Assembly (NCBI GenBank): GCA_026745465.1
Contig: JACYXH010000331.1
Coordinates: 157,951 to 221,950 of the forward strand
Source of the DNA: Lota lota
Lineage: Eukaryota; Chordata; Actinopteri; Gadiformes; Lotidae
Length of the DNA stretch: 64,000 bases
Reading direction: 5' to 3'
The notes beneath the pieces are model-generated. The model saw only the letters and a program-made list of their open reading frames with translations, had not been told where the DNA came from and searched no databases. The position numbers and the translations under genes are program-made. Below, one piece after another: positions 21,135-30,805 of the stretch (positions are counted from its first letter, which is position 1; each line of letters opens with the position of its first letter).

Positions 21135-24100
21135 CAAGGCCGGATTTACCACCGGGCCGATTGGGCCGGTGCCCAGGGGCCTCCGACCTCTAGGGGGCCT
21201 CCAAGACCCCATAACTTTTTTTATTTTTTTTTATTTTTTTTTGCTTATTAAATTAAAATAAAATTCATTAATGTGTGTATGTGTGTTAGCAATAATTTAT
21301 TTACTCACATAAAAAGTATGATCAGTTTTTGTCTGTCGGCTGTGTCTGATGATGACAATGAGTCAGGTTACCGCGCAAACCGTTGATAGCGGCAAGACAG
21401 ACGGTAGAAGATAGTGTGGGGAAAAGAGAGTTGAGGACATCTTTACTTAAACAAATGGAAGGAGCAAGACAATACTGGAGAGAGGTCCTCAAAAGGGTTG
21501 TGGCAGTGATCAAGTTTCTCGGGGAGAGAGGACTTGCCTTTAGAGGAGATAATGAACTGCTTGGGTCACCTCTAAATGGAAATTACCTCGGCATTCTAGA
21601 ACTGATAGCTCAGTTTGACCCATTCTTAGCTAGACATATTGACAAGTTTGGTAAGAAAGGCAGCGGGAATGTTTCTTATTTGTCCTCCACAACTTGTGAG
21701 GAATTTATTGATGTGATGGGAGAAAAAACTAGGCAGACTGTTGCAGATGAAATTAGGGAAGCCAAATACTTTTCTGTAGTTGTTGACTCAACCCCAGACC
21801 TGTCCCATGTTGATCAACTTACTTTTATTTTCAGATTTGTTGACAAGAAAGGGAAAGTTGTTGAGCGTTTTCTCGCTTTTGAGCCAATTGAAAGCCACAC
21901 AGGTGAAAGTTTGGCAGAATGCGTTGTTGCCATGGTTGAGAGCTTAGGCTTGGAGCTGTCAAATTGCAGAGGCCAGTCATATGACAACGCCAGTAATATG
22001 TCTGGAAAGTATAATGGACTTCAAGCGCATCTAAAGAAGAGAAATCCTTTAATGCATTATGTACCCTGCGCAGCTCACTCCCTGAATTTAGTTGGAGTCA
22101 ATACCATAGAGGCAAGCAGCCCAGAAGTTGGAAATTACTTTACCATGTTGCAGTCACTGTATACATTTTGTTCCTCCTCTACCAACCGATGGGGGAAAGT
22201 TTTCCGCAACACCGACGGGATAAGTTTGACACTGAAATCTCTGTCAGGTACACGATGGAGCTGTCGAGCAGATGCCACCAAAGCTCTATCGAAAAACTAT
22301 GCAAAGATAAAGGAGGCACTTGCAAATATAGCCAGCTCAGATGAGGAAAAAAGAGACACCAGACATGAAGCAGAGGTGCTGTGCACTAAGTTGAAATATC
22401 TAGAAACTGCATTTATGGCATTTTTCTGGGATACAATCCTTGAGAGATTTCAAGTAACAAGCATAATGCTACAAAAAAGTGACATCAACATTTTGACAGC
22501 AGTTAATCTACTTGAGTCATTGCGTGCGTTTGTTTCCACACAACGTGATCAGTTTGAGATGTATGAAAAAGCAGCTCTGAATGTAACAGGTGTGCTCCAC
22601 ACATACAAGTGTGACCTACAACGAGGCAGAAAACGGAAAACCTTTGGAGATGAAGGTAGTGAGCCTAAAGAAGATCCAAGCAACCTACATGATGGGAGGA
22701 AGAAATTCCAAATAGGCACATTTTATGTAGTCATAGACAAACTGGTCAGCTGTCTTGATCATCGCCTGTCTGCCTACAAGGAATTGACGGATATATTTGG
22801 AGTTTTGTTCATGCCAGAAACAACGAGCAACAATGAGGTCACAAAACACGCCAATGCACTACTCTGTGCATATCCATCAGACCTAAACAGCAGCTTTGCC
22901 AACGTGCTCATACAATTCAGATCATTCATGTGTGAGCAAGACAAGTCGCCATCAAAGATGCTGAACACCGTGTTGGAACTTGGCCTGCAATCCGTCTTCC
23001 CCAATGTGTACGTGGCCTTGAGGATGTTTCTCACTTTGCCAGTGACAAACTGTGAAGGGGAGCGCTCATTTTCCCACATGGCGAGAATTAAAAATGAACT
23101 GAGAACAAGGATGAGTCAACAACGCTTGAACTCTCTGGCAATTCTGGCAATAGAGTCGGATCTCGTCAGAGACCTGGACTTTACTGAAGTCGTGGAGGAG
23201 TTTTCAAGGAGAAAGGCCAGAAGAAAGACTGTTGCATAAGGTCCCAGGCAGTAAAGAGTCCCTTCTGCAGATAAACTGCCAGTAAGGAGGGTGGCCAGAA
23301 GGGGAGGTGATGCAGCTGTACCCAACCTAGTAGACTGTTTCTCCGTGAAGGGGAGCAACAGTGAGAGAGAGAAAAATCAGTGTAAACGTTAAAGCTTAAG
23401 TGTTCTGCTGCGATGTGGATCAATTTAACCCATGTTACGACGAGACATTTGGAGGGAGAGAGAGAGAGAGAGAGAGATATTATCGCCTTGATAATATTGC
23501 TGTTGTTGTTTCTTATTGCATAGCTGATAGATGTGGAGATTGTTTAATATTACTTGTGCAGCCACGTGTTGAAATTCAGGTTGTGTTTAGCAACGTGCAA
23601 TGCCAGTAAACAGCCTAGCGCTGTGGAGCCACAGGCTTAGCTATTAAAGGTAGTTTGCTCAAATGTTTGCTCTGTTATGGATATGTGTGCTGTAATAGAT
23701 GTGGCTTATTCTCAGTTTGTGTTGCTGAGCAATAATATGTTACATTTATGTTAATTATTACAGAGAAATTAATGTAATTCTTAGTATTGTTTCTTGTTAT
23801 ATGCTGGTGGCTATAACATTTAGTTTTGGTAATGTTCATACTAAGTCAGATGTTTATTAATGTGCATTATTATTTGCTTACATTTCAGAACCACATCGAA
23901 CTTCATGTTTGAGTTGTAAATAAATCTCAGTCAGACAGGTTCAAGTTCTTACTGGACCCCTACAGCCGGCCAGTGTTTTAGTAGCCAGTTTTCAATAGTA
24001 AATAAAAACTGTGATCATTTTGGTCACTATAACTGTGAGGTTAAATTTTCATACTGTTGCATCCCCATGACTCTTATTAGGCTGTATCTTCACATATTTT

Positions 24101-24350
24101 AATCTGCTTTATTGAAATAAATTCTGTTGATTTTGTTCTGTGATAATTTCCATTTTGTCTTTTGTTTTATAGATCATCAAAAGAAATGGAGTTGGAGAAA
24201 GTGGGTTTTTTTTAAACTGAAGAAAAACCCACAGCTTCCTTTTACTGTTTCTAAAATTTAAGATACTGTGTGAGTTTGGGCCACGAGTTCTGGGAGGGGG
24301 GCCTCCAAGATTTTGTGCCCAGGGGCCTCTGCTTTCTAAATCCGTGCCTG
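21135..24350 (+). mobile_element. hAT transposon inserted in the Maverick capsid gene
   Basis: 3,216 bp bounded by perfect 8-bp duplications. The ends are CAAGGCCGGATTTA and, read on the minus strand, CAGGCACGGATTTA, i.e. 14-bp terminal repeats with mismatches near the tips. Subterminal GCCCAGGGGCCTC motifs occur at both ends (21171 and 24317). It contains a long transposase frame on the plus strand (21383-23239), followed by about 1.1 kb of non-coding sequence. The 5' part of the transposase gene, including a DNA-binding zinc finger, is missing, so the copy is probably not autonomous. Confidence 0.92.
21383..23239 (+). CDS. hAT transposase (ZMYM1-like/DUF4371 type), N terminus missing
   Basis: An open frame of about 618 codons with no internal stop. 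It has the RNase H-like core of hAT transposases: VVDSTPDLSHVDQL with the first catalytic Asp, GQSYDNASNMSG with the second, a helical insertion domain, and the C-terminal block NCEGERSFSHMARIKNELR with the catalytic Glu and dimerisation region. This matches the DUF4371/zinc-finger MYM-type 1-like group. The frame begins at a TTG and no ATG or TTF/BED zinc finger precedes it, so the first exon is absent or lies in a form I cannot see. The strand is opposite to that of the interrupted capsid gene. Confidence 0.85.
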   Translation: MIAARQTVEDSVGKRELRTSLLKQMEGARQYWREVLKRVVAVIKFLGERGLAFRGDNELLGSPLNGNYLGILELIAQFDPFLARHIDKFGKKGSGNVSYLSSTTCEEFIDVMGEKTRQTVADEIREAKYFSVVVDSTPDLSHVDQLTFIFRFVDKKGKVVERFLAFEPIESHTGESLAECVVAMVESLGLELSNCRGQSYDNASNMSGKYNGLQAHLKKRNPLMHYVPCAAHSLNLVGVNTIEASSPEVGNYFTMLQSLYTFCSSSTNRWGKVFRNTDGISLTLKSLSGTRWSCRADATKALSKNYAKIKEALANIASSDEEKRDTRHEAEVLCTKLKYLETAFMAFFWDTILERFQVTSIMLQKSDINILTAVNLLESLRAFVSTQRDQFEMYEKAALNVTGVLHTYKCDLQRGRKRKTFGDEGSEPKEDPSNLHDGRKKFQIGTFYVVIDKLVSCLDHRLSAYKELTDIFGVLFMPETTSNNEVTKHANALLCAYPSDLNSSFANVLIQFRSFMCEQDKSPSKMLNTVLELGLQSVFPNVYVALRMFLTLPVTNCEGERSFSHMARIKNELRTRMSQQRLNSLAILAIESDLVRDLDFTEVVEEFSRRKARRKTVA

Positions 24351-24358
24351 AGCGAGAC
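24351..24358 (+). repeat. Target-site duplication of the hAT, right copy
   Basis: AGCGAGAC, identical to 21127-21134. Confidence 0.9.
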
Positions 24359-25519
24359 GTGTTGTCCACATCCTTCATCTGCTTCAAGGTTGAAACAAAA
24401 CAATGTATAACCATTCCCAAATTCTTTGCGATCAATGGCAATGTCCCTATCCTTCAGCTGACGGCCTGTGGCCTGAATAAGCTGGAAATATTCTCTGGTA
24501 TACAGATCGTTTCTAAAATCAGGTTGAAAAGGTTTAGCTGGAAATGATTGTCCATCACAGTAAAGAGCTAAGAAATCTGTATCGAAATGCTGAAATCTGA
24601 AGGGATTCCTACTATAACTGCCTGTGAATGCTTCGTTTTCTACAAATCCTATAATAATCATCTTCGGAATCTGCCCTAGAAACAGATTGTCCTGATTGCA
24701 TATTCTAGTGCCAGCAGGGATGGATACATTCTTAAGACATACCCTATCAACGGGGTACTTCCCGTTAGCTTGTGTCAACGCTTTGGCATGAGCCAACTTG
24801 ACGCCTGGCGCTATAGAAACTTTTTTAATAAAGACACTGGCAGACACTATAGAGACTCTGTATTCCAGATTACCAGCGGCCATAAGACAGAAATTGTTTT
24901 TTGCTCTAATGAATCTCATGCGGAGATCAACGCCGTTAATCAATAGTTTCTCCTGGAAAAACATATCTGCGTGTATAGGAGCTATCAGGTCAACTATACG
25001 GCTAGCAGTCGTATAGGCAGCCCTATTTGTTAATCCAGCATTATCTCCTGTTGGGGAACGGTCATCCATGTGACCGCTTGTGTCTTTGCTGAATAGTCCA
25101 CATCCAAATTGGGTCTCCAGTGTACCGTTGCCATAGTTTAGCAAGCATTCTATAATACCGCGATAAGGATAGGTATTTGACGACTGGGTAATAAGCCTAT
25201 CACCCAGCGTAATATCCACTTGTGAGAATAGTGTGCATCCAGGGTAGTTGATCAGGCCCACCTCGGCCGGCAGGGCCAAGTCTGTTCCATCAGGATTAGT
25301 AATCTTGACCCTGAGATGCAGATATGTGTTGTTTAGATCCATATAGTCTTCGCTGCTGGCTGATACAAAGAACTCTATGGGCCCGCTATCTGTTATCGCT
25401 GATAGCGGTGGTATTTCAACATAGGTACATTTATCTATCGACGTCTGTGTTAACGGTATAGTGAAAAGATCCAGTTCACTCTTGACGCATTCTTCTGACA
25501 TTCGATGGAGTAGAGCCAT
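24351..25519 (-). pseudogene. Major capsid protein (double jelly-roll), N-terminal part
   Basis: Minus-strand gene from ATG 25519 (MALLHRMSEECVKSELDLF) for 389 codons plus two bases, up to the hAT at 24350. Typical Polinton capsid signatures are present: SGPIEFFVSASSEDYMDLN near residue 45, NYPGCTLFSQVDITLGDRL near 95, and DLRMRFIRAKNNF near 200. This is the hexon-like shell protein of adintoviruses. With the C-terminal piece (20988-21126) the codon count is an even multiple of three, about 435 residues, so the gene was open when the hAT landed. The present frame runs about 36 codons into the hAT before a stop. Confidence 0.92.
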
Positions 25520-25544
25520 TGGTATTCAGTACGGATTATTCGGT

Positions 25545-26006
25545 CTAAAGAAATATATCGTTAGCACCTCCTCTGAAGTGACGATTTGATGCCTTCTTGC
25601 TTTTCTTGGGTTTTGCCCTTTTTCTACCAACGACCCCTGTTTTATTCTGTTTTCGGCGTCTTTTAGGTGCACGGGCCCGCCCCCCGTTCGTAGGTGGGTA
25701 TTTAGTAGGCCTATCGAAAGAAGCAACCATGCCTGACCCCTGCTGTTGCTGAGCAGTTGATGCATGTGCTATATTTGACATCACGTCTCCTATAATGTTT
25801 CTGGCAGCCGCTTTCAAATGTGGTTTGGCTATGCTCACACCCCTTCTGAACAAAGGCATAGCCATTCTGAAGAGGCTGCGGAACATTCCCCCGATTCCGG
25901 CTCCATACTGTGTGCTGCTGCCAATGTAGCCAGGCAAACCGCTCCCTGCCTGGTTTACGTAATATTGGACGTATTTTCCCTCATCGTAAGGCGGTCTATA
26001 GCCCAT
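25545..26006 (-). CDS. pVI-like minor virion protein
   Basis: 153 residues from ATG 26006 (MGYRPPYDEGKYVQYYV). A glycine-rich N-terminal part with GAGIGGMF precedes an amphipathic helix (MFRSLFRMAMPLFRRGVS) and a strongly basic C terminus (PKRRRKQNK, RKRAKPKKSKK). That is the layout of the adenovirus pVI-like protein of Polintons, which links capsid and genome and lyses membranes after protease cleavage. GIGG could be a protease site of the xGG type. It lies between penton (14-base gap) and the capsid gene (25-base gap), the usual order. The frame is intact. Confidence 0.75.
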   Translation of the reverse strand: MGYRPPYDEGKYVQYYVNQAGSGLPGYIGSSTQYGAGIGGMFRSLFRMAMPLFRRGVSIAKPHLKAAARNIIGDVMSNIAHASTAQQQQGSGMVASFDRPTKYPPTNGGRARAPKRRRKQNKTGVVGRKRAKPKKSKKASNRHFRGGANDIFL

Positions 26007-26020
26007 CTTCCAAAAGTGTG

Positions 26021-26784
26021 CTAGTATCGCTGTTGTTTTAAGGGTCTAAAATGCAGTTTGATGATCACTTTACCGTAAATGAATGGAATATTCAAGTTCT
26101 GGTCACACTTTAGATCAATTTCAATGTCTCCAATAGTATCTCGGGACATATGAACGTAATGCGGCCGATCGTATATCCGAATGCTGTATTTCTTGCTTGT
26201 GTCGGTGGTATTAATACACCTTAGCAGCGGTACGTAATAGTCTCCTACAAGTTGATGATCCACAATGTCGCTATAGATAAACATATTATAGCTGCCTCCG
26301 TGGATGTCGGCAGGATAGGGTGTGTAGGTCACGCGTGGCTTATCAACAGGGTACATAACCACACCTTCTTTGAAACCCAGGATAGTGGCCAGTTTTCCTT
26401 TAAAGGCAATACCCATGAACCCATCGCCTTCGATGTATACATGGTTTCTAATACCATTATGTTGGAGTATCAGGGTACCAAAAGAAACCTGTTCTGCAAC
26501 AGATGTGTTGATTTCCTTTAAAAGCGCTGCAATGGTGTTGTAGAAGCCAACAGTTAGTGACACGTCCATCCTCCCTCTTAATTTGCCGTTCACAACTGTT
26601 GCTATGGCGTCTGAAGCAGGGAAGCTTTTCCATCTGGTGGGGTACTGAACTTCAATCAGCCCTACCTCGTAGGGTTGTTTGGTCTGTATAGCTTTTGCTA
26701 GTTTAGTTTTAAAATTCCATATTCTATTTTGAGGATAGATCGATGCAGAGGCATTACTTGCTAGGGTCACATAAAAACCCCCAT
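26021..26784 (-). pseudogene. Minor capsid (penton-like) protein with disturbed start
   Basis: A 249-codon frame from 26770 to 26021 begins at GTG and reads TLASNASASIYPQNRIWNF, then EVGLIEVQYPTRW; this is the single-jelly-roll vertex protein of Polintons. The coding similarity extends upstream of the GTG (GGFYV), but no in-frame ATG exists there. An ATG at 26784, followed directly by a G run, is out of frame by one base. A 1-base length change in the G run is the simplest explanation for the lost start. The remainder is undamaged. Confidence 0.8.
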
Positions 26785-26864
26785 CAGCCTACTTCAGAGA
26801 GTGCATTATCCCGTCACAGCTGTGTCGCAGCTGTGTCACAGGCTATACTGACACCTGTTTCTCT

Positions 26865-27494
26865 TCACATGGGGACTATAACCTTCTCAGATATCCATGA
26901 ATTGAAAACCTCCGGCCACCCCAACCATTTGACTAATACCATATTCTTTCGCCCCACCTTTTTTCTATCGATAATCTTTTCTATTTTAAATTCTTTAGTT
27001 TTTGTCACAATCACTTTTTGCATCTCCTTTTCATAAAAAGTGCCTTGCACAGTATCGCCGCCATAGTCTTTTAACTTATAAACCGGAGGATGTCTTGAAA
27101 GTCTCTCTGATATTGTAAAATATTCATCTGTATATGTCTGTTTGTAGCCCTTTCCAAATGTCGCTTTGACTTTTGAAATACGAACCGTATCACCAACATC
27201 ATACCTGAACACTATCTTAAATTCCGGCTTTGTTTTGTAGAGATTGTTAAATACACGTGTCTCATTATCTTTAACGACACTGACAGGTGTCATTTTGATC
27301 GATCTATGGTATGAGTGGTTATAAGCATGAACCATGTCCTGTAGTTTATCCACATACCGTTTGGAGTTAGCGGCCGTTAAATATCTCCACATGTTTGTTT
27401 TTAGAGTCCTATTGAAACGCTCGACTATACAGGCCTTAGTCTCGTTATATGTAGAGAAATGTTTAATGTTATGCCTCTCTGCAAACCGACTCAT
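26865..27494 (-). pseudogene. Retrovirus-like integrase with chromodomain, core incomplete
   Basis: Minus-strand frame of the element's own integrase. The recognisable part starts near 27494 (SRFAERHNIKHFSTYNE), includes the catalytic Glu in CIVERFNRTLK, an SH3-like region, and a C-terminal chromodomain (FKIEKIIDRKKVG ... VLVKWLGWPEVFNSW). The zinc-binding N terminus and the two catalytic Asp that should precede it are not found upstream; an LSKAYYDPDAG motif at about 28400 resembles an integrase N terminus. The sequence between looks unrelated. The gene is therefore probably internally deleted. Its normal role is inserting the element's ends into the host genome. Confidence 0.75.
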
Positions 27495-28632
27495 TGTTGT
27501 TATTACACCCCCTTTTTTCATTGTCTGTTTGTGTTTCATCGGGCTTGTTTGTGAGAATGAATAATCTCCCAAAGTGTTGTTCACATTGCCCGCATCCCGC
27601 CCCCCACGTTAAAGAGACCTGTCATTGCAGCCTCTCCAAAATTGATCGCCATTTATCTGTGTTTCTGGTATAACGCCTCTTTGTGTAATTACTCCAAAAG
27701 AACAGCTATCTTCATAATGACCCGTATCCTCACATTTTTTTGTACTCGCCTGTTATTATGTATAATGTCAAGTGTAGTCCATCTTGTACTCCTTAGATAT
27801 CTGTTTGTCATATCTCTGTATTGATGTCCCACCATCGCACTTCTACACAAACGCCACATGTATGGTGTTGTGTGAGTAAAATCTCCCCTTCCGCACTTTA
27901 CCTACGAAATATTCGTTGGTTCAAGAAATTCTTTTGTGGCTCACGCACAATAATTTCACAATTCCCATCATAAACAATTCTCATAATTCGATCCTGGATC
28001 CACCTATGGTAAAGATGTTTAGATGTTTTGCGACGTCACGTAGACTGTATCTCATCAAGCCCGCACTACGCAGTAGATTGGTGTGCCTATCAGATTATGT
28101 TGACAGTATGTCTATTATTGATCGCCATCAGCAATCTATTGATAGACTCCATCTTCATTTTATAAATCTGTTTATATATCCAGCACACCTGGACAGAGTT
28201 TATGCAAGTAGTCTCAGTGTCCTTTGTCAATATTACGCAAATTTCTTAATACAATCTCTATTTCTTTAATGATTTGTAGTGTTAATATGTAGAGGTAGGT
28301 ATCTGACCATCCATATTTTTTTAAGGGCGCCCTCGTAGTTTTATAAACAAACCTCCCCATAAAGCACCCAGACCGGCGTCTGGGTCGTAATAAGCTTTAG
28401 ACAACAAGTCTATCCATATGGCAGAGATTCGGACAGAAAGACTGAACAGTAACAACTCGTTTACCCATCTTTGATCTTGATTAACTAACAAACAATAACG
28501 CCTACTGTCCACAATGTCTCTCTACGACTCGTCCGTTACTGTTTACATGCTGTTTTGTTTTTCTGCACCATTATTTTATCAAGCTATCAATCGAGCCTCA
28601 AAGACAAATGTTCTCATATGTGTATCCATTGG
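27495..28632. other. AT-rich region where the integrase core is expected
   Basis: Short open frames occur on both strands (plus 27916-28269 is the longest) but none has a recognisable domain. A minus-strand frame (28512-28321) carries LLSKAYYDPDAGLGAL, similar to how Maverick integrases begin, and then stops. I see no intact gene here. Confidence 0.45.
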
Positions 28633-28857
28633 TCAACTTGAAGACATCAGATACAATGCACACACAACACATAACATGGCCCCGACACTAAAACACATAT
28701 TATTGGAGAAATAGTTTAGTAATACAGACAGATTTAAATTCATAGGCATCATGTCATGAGAGCATGTTTTGACCATATCAGGCCAATCCTTATACAAATG
28801 TTTGATATATATTATGATTGATAAAAGTATCATAGCCCCTAGGCTTAACAGCATCAC
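28633..28857 (-). CDS. Candidate small membrane protein
   Basis: 74 codons from ATG 28857. Two hydrophobic segments, MMLLSLGAMILLSIIIYI at the N terminus and FSVGAMLCVVCALYL near the C terminus, flank a polar loop with Cys and His. It lies in the accessory block of the Maverick and overlaps the frame at 28790-28948 out of phase. No homology recognised; could be fortuitous. Confidence 0.35.
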   Translation of the reverse strand: MMLLSLGAMILLSIIIYIKHLYKDWPDMVKTCSHDMMPMNLNLSVLLNYFSNNMCFSVGAMLCVVCALYLMSSS

Positions 28858-28948
28858 TATTGACAGCCATACTACACATCAGAACAGCAAGCCTATCGGC
28901 TACAGAATGAAACAACAGGTCATATCCACTAGAAATTAAATTACCCAT
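28790..28948 (-). CDS. Candidate short protein with myristoylation-like start
   Basis: 52 codons from ATG 28948. It begins MGNLIS, which fits the N-myristoylation pattern (Gly2, Ser6), and continues SGYDLLFHSVADRLAV. The ATG is preceded by AAAGAA. It overlaps the start of the 74-codon hydrophobic frame by 68 bases in another phase. Function unknown; small size makes this tentative. Confidence 0.3.
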   Translation of the reverse strand: MGNLISSGYDLLFHSVADRLAVLMCSMAVNSDAVKPRGYDTFINHNIYQTFV

Positions 28949-28959
28949 TTCTTTTTAAA

Positions 28960-29424
28960 TCACATGCAACACCCTGACAATGTACACCATGCAAGGGTTG
29001 CAGCATGTATTTTACTCTTATGCTCCGGGGTGATATTCTTTTCTCTTATTTCATGTATTTTATCCATAACATATGTTTCAGATAGTAAATCGCATAGAAC
29101 AGCCTCCGATACACCAATCATTTTGTCAGAGGGAACTGATAGACCGGTTGTATTTTTTAAAACAGTTACTAAAAGTAGCTGGAATGGTTTTCTATACAAC
29201 GCATCACATATATCATCATAATGGTCTTCGTAATGATACCATGATGGTCCTTGTAGACAGCTATGGCGTCGTTGACTCGGGTTGTTGTACGCACATCCCC
29301 AACAGTCGGCATGGACCTTCATGTTGATGATGGCTTCCACACATATACACGTCGTAGCTCTCAAAACGCCCAGGGATTCAGGGTTTAGACGCGGTGTCGT
29401 TAGGTTCCAGCACTCCTCCGACAT
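28960..29424 (-). CDS. Maverick accessory protein with CxxC/HxxxC motif
   Basis: 154 codons from ATG 29424 (MSEECWNLTTPRL). Near residue 40 is DCWGCAYNNPSQRRHSCL, a Cys-Cys-His-Cys pattern that could bind zinc. The rest is predicted helical with a KPFQLLLVTVLKN segment. It overlaps the end of the acidic frame at 29378-29583 in another phase, so it may be a downstream exon of the same transcript rather than a separate gene. I recall similar short Cys/His proteins in fish dsDNA elements but cannot name the family. Confidence 0.45.
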   Translation of the reverse strand: MSEECWNLTTPRLNPESLGVLRATTCICVEAIINMKVHADCWGCAYNNPSQRRHSCLQGPSWYHYEDHYDDICDALYRKPFQLLLVTVLKNTTGLSVPSDKMIGVSEAVLCDLLSETYVMDKIHEIREKNITPEHKSKIHAATLAWCTLSGCCM

Positions 29425-29583
29425 TGGTATCCGCCTCCATCTTGCTGCCCTGTGTATATGCTAGATACATTCGATCCAGCTGGTCGGCTAAGTCTTGTAA
29501 CCATTTGCTAGTTGTACCCCCGTCTAAATCATCATCATCTTGCATGTTCTCGTCTCCATACTGGGGATCATCATTGTCCTGAT
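29378..29583 (-). CDS. Candidate acidic exon of the right-end accessory gene
   Basis: The minus strand has a long pyrimidine tract (29600-29650) leading to a TATACAG acceptor at 29586-29584, then an open acidic frame (QDNDDPQYGDENMQDDDDL ... LADQLDRMYL) to a TGA at 29378. The strong acceptor suggests a spliced exon. A phase-compatible but weak donor (T|GTAGTG at 29712) exists in the gene just upstream; joining is a hypothesis. Confidence 0.4.
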
Positions 29584-29679
29584 CTGTATAACATAACACA
29601 TTTTACATTTAGACACCAACAAAAAAAAGAAAAGAAAAAATAGAATACATTTGGGCTTTTTCTATATATTCACCATGTT

Positions 29680-30432
29680 CTACAGCTGCTTGAACAATGT
29701 AGCATCACTACACGATAGATCATTAATGAGATCCTCTGCATTGTCTTCATCAGACCCAAATAGCTCTTTTTTAATTTCTCCGTAAGAGCATTCGCGCAGG
29801 TACTGTTTGACAACTCTGTCAATATCCTGAAAAAGCGCTTGTATCTCGGGCCAGTCACCCCACTGAATGAAAAAGACAGTGTCAAACCAACAATCAGATG
29901 CTATAGCACTGTTATGGGTCGGGTGTCTGTCTATGCAAAATGGGTCACGATTGTTCAGAAACAGGATAGGATTAGAGCAACGACGGAAAAATATAAAATC
30001 ACTCTTCTTCTTCATAAAAAGATTTGTCTCCATGCGGTATATCTTGGATCCCAAATCCCCATGCCACTGGGAGACATAGGGGCCTTGACTCCATCCTTCA
30101 ATATCCAGCTCAGGACATACATTCTCACGGAAATGTAGCCAATCATGGGTAGACATGCGTAGATCATCATCACAGTCTTTTGCTTTTAACACAACATATC
30201 CATCCTTGAATGAAATTACGTACGCAAAGCCTTCATCGCCATAATACACAGTTGATGCTTCTGTGCGTCGATCTCCCCCGATTTTAGAATTCTTCATTCT
30301 CTTGAGTGGAGCATTAGGCACTGGCATATCATCCTCCATAGCCCCTTGGTTATATTGTGGTGTATGACCCGTCCACATACCTAGAGAAGGCCGCTTCACG
30401 CTGTCCTGGTGCTCTGCTGTTGCGGTGTCCAT
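29680..30432 (-). CDS. Right-end Maverick accessory gene, function unknown
   Basis: 250 codons from ATG 30432 (MDTATAEHQDSVKRPSLG). The N terminus has a basic patch (LKRMKNSK); the centre is aromatic-rich (VSFKDGYVVLKAKD, STHDWLHFRENVCPELD) and looks like a folded alpha/beta domain; the C terminus is acidic. No membrane span or known motif. It is the first gene of the minus block, just inside the right inverted repeat, mirroring the five-exon gene at the left end. A longer form starting at the upstream GTG is unlikely. Could be an early regulatory or host-interaction protein, but that is inferred from position only. Confidence 0.6.
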   Translation of the reverse strand: MDTATAEHQDSVKRPSLGMWTGHTPQYNQGAMEDDMPVPNAPLKRMKNSKIGGDRRTEASTVYYGDEGFAYVISFKDGYVVLKAKDCDDDLRMSTHDWLHFRENVCPELDIEGWSQGPYVSQWHGDLGSKIYRMETNLFMKKKSDFIFFRRCSNPILFLNNRDPFCIDRHPTHNSAIASDCWFDTVFFIQWGDWPEIQALFQDIDRVVKQYLRECSYGEIKKELFGSDEDNAEDLINDLSCSDATLFKQL

Positions 30433-30468
30433 GATGAGAAAGATGTGTATAACCACAGAGGATGACTG

Positions 30469-30476
30469 TTTTTAAA
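30469..30476 (-). promoter_or_regulatory. TATA-like box of the right-end gene
   Basis: TTTAAAAA on the minus strand, about 36 bases before ATG 30432, mirroring the TATA box at the left end. Confidence 0.35.
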
Positions 30477-30533
30477 GGCAATACTAACCTAACAGACACA
30501 CACCCACTTTTAAAAATGCCCCCACCCCGGATG

Positions 30534-30535
<2 letters not shown>

Positions 30536-30603
<68 letters not shown>

Positions 30604-30739
30604 CCACCAACCCTAAACACCTCTCCACGCTTGACCCCCACCCTTTCCCCTGCCCCCTTTGAAGATAGCCACTGTTTCACCCTTTTGTTTGATTTCAATG
30701 TATGTCGACAACCAAGACTATATGTTTTGAAAACCCCAC

Positions 30740-30805
<66 letters not shown>

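Noticed and set aside
27642-28269. Plus-strand frames inside the Maverick spacer
   Set aside because: AT-rich, hydrophobic chance peptides without homology; opposite to the local gene direction.
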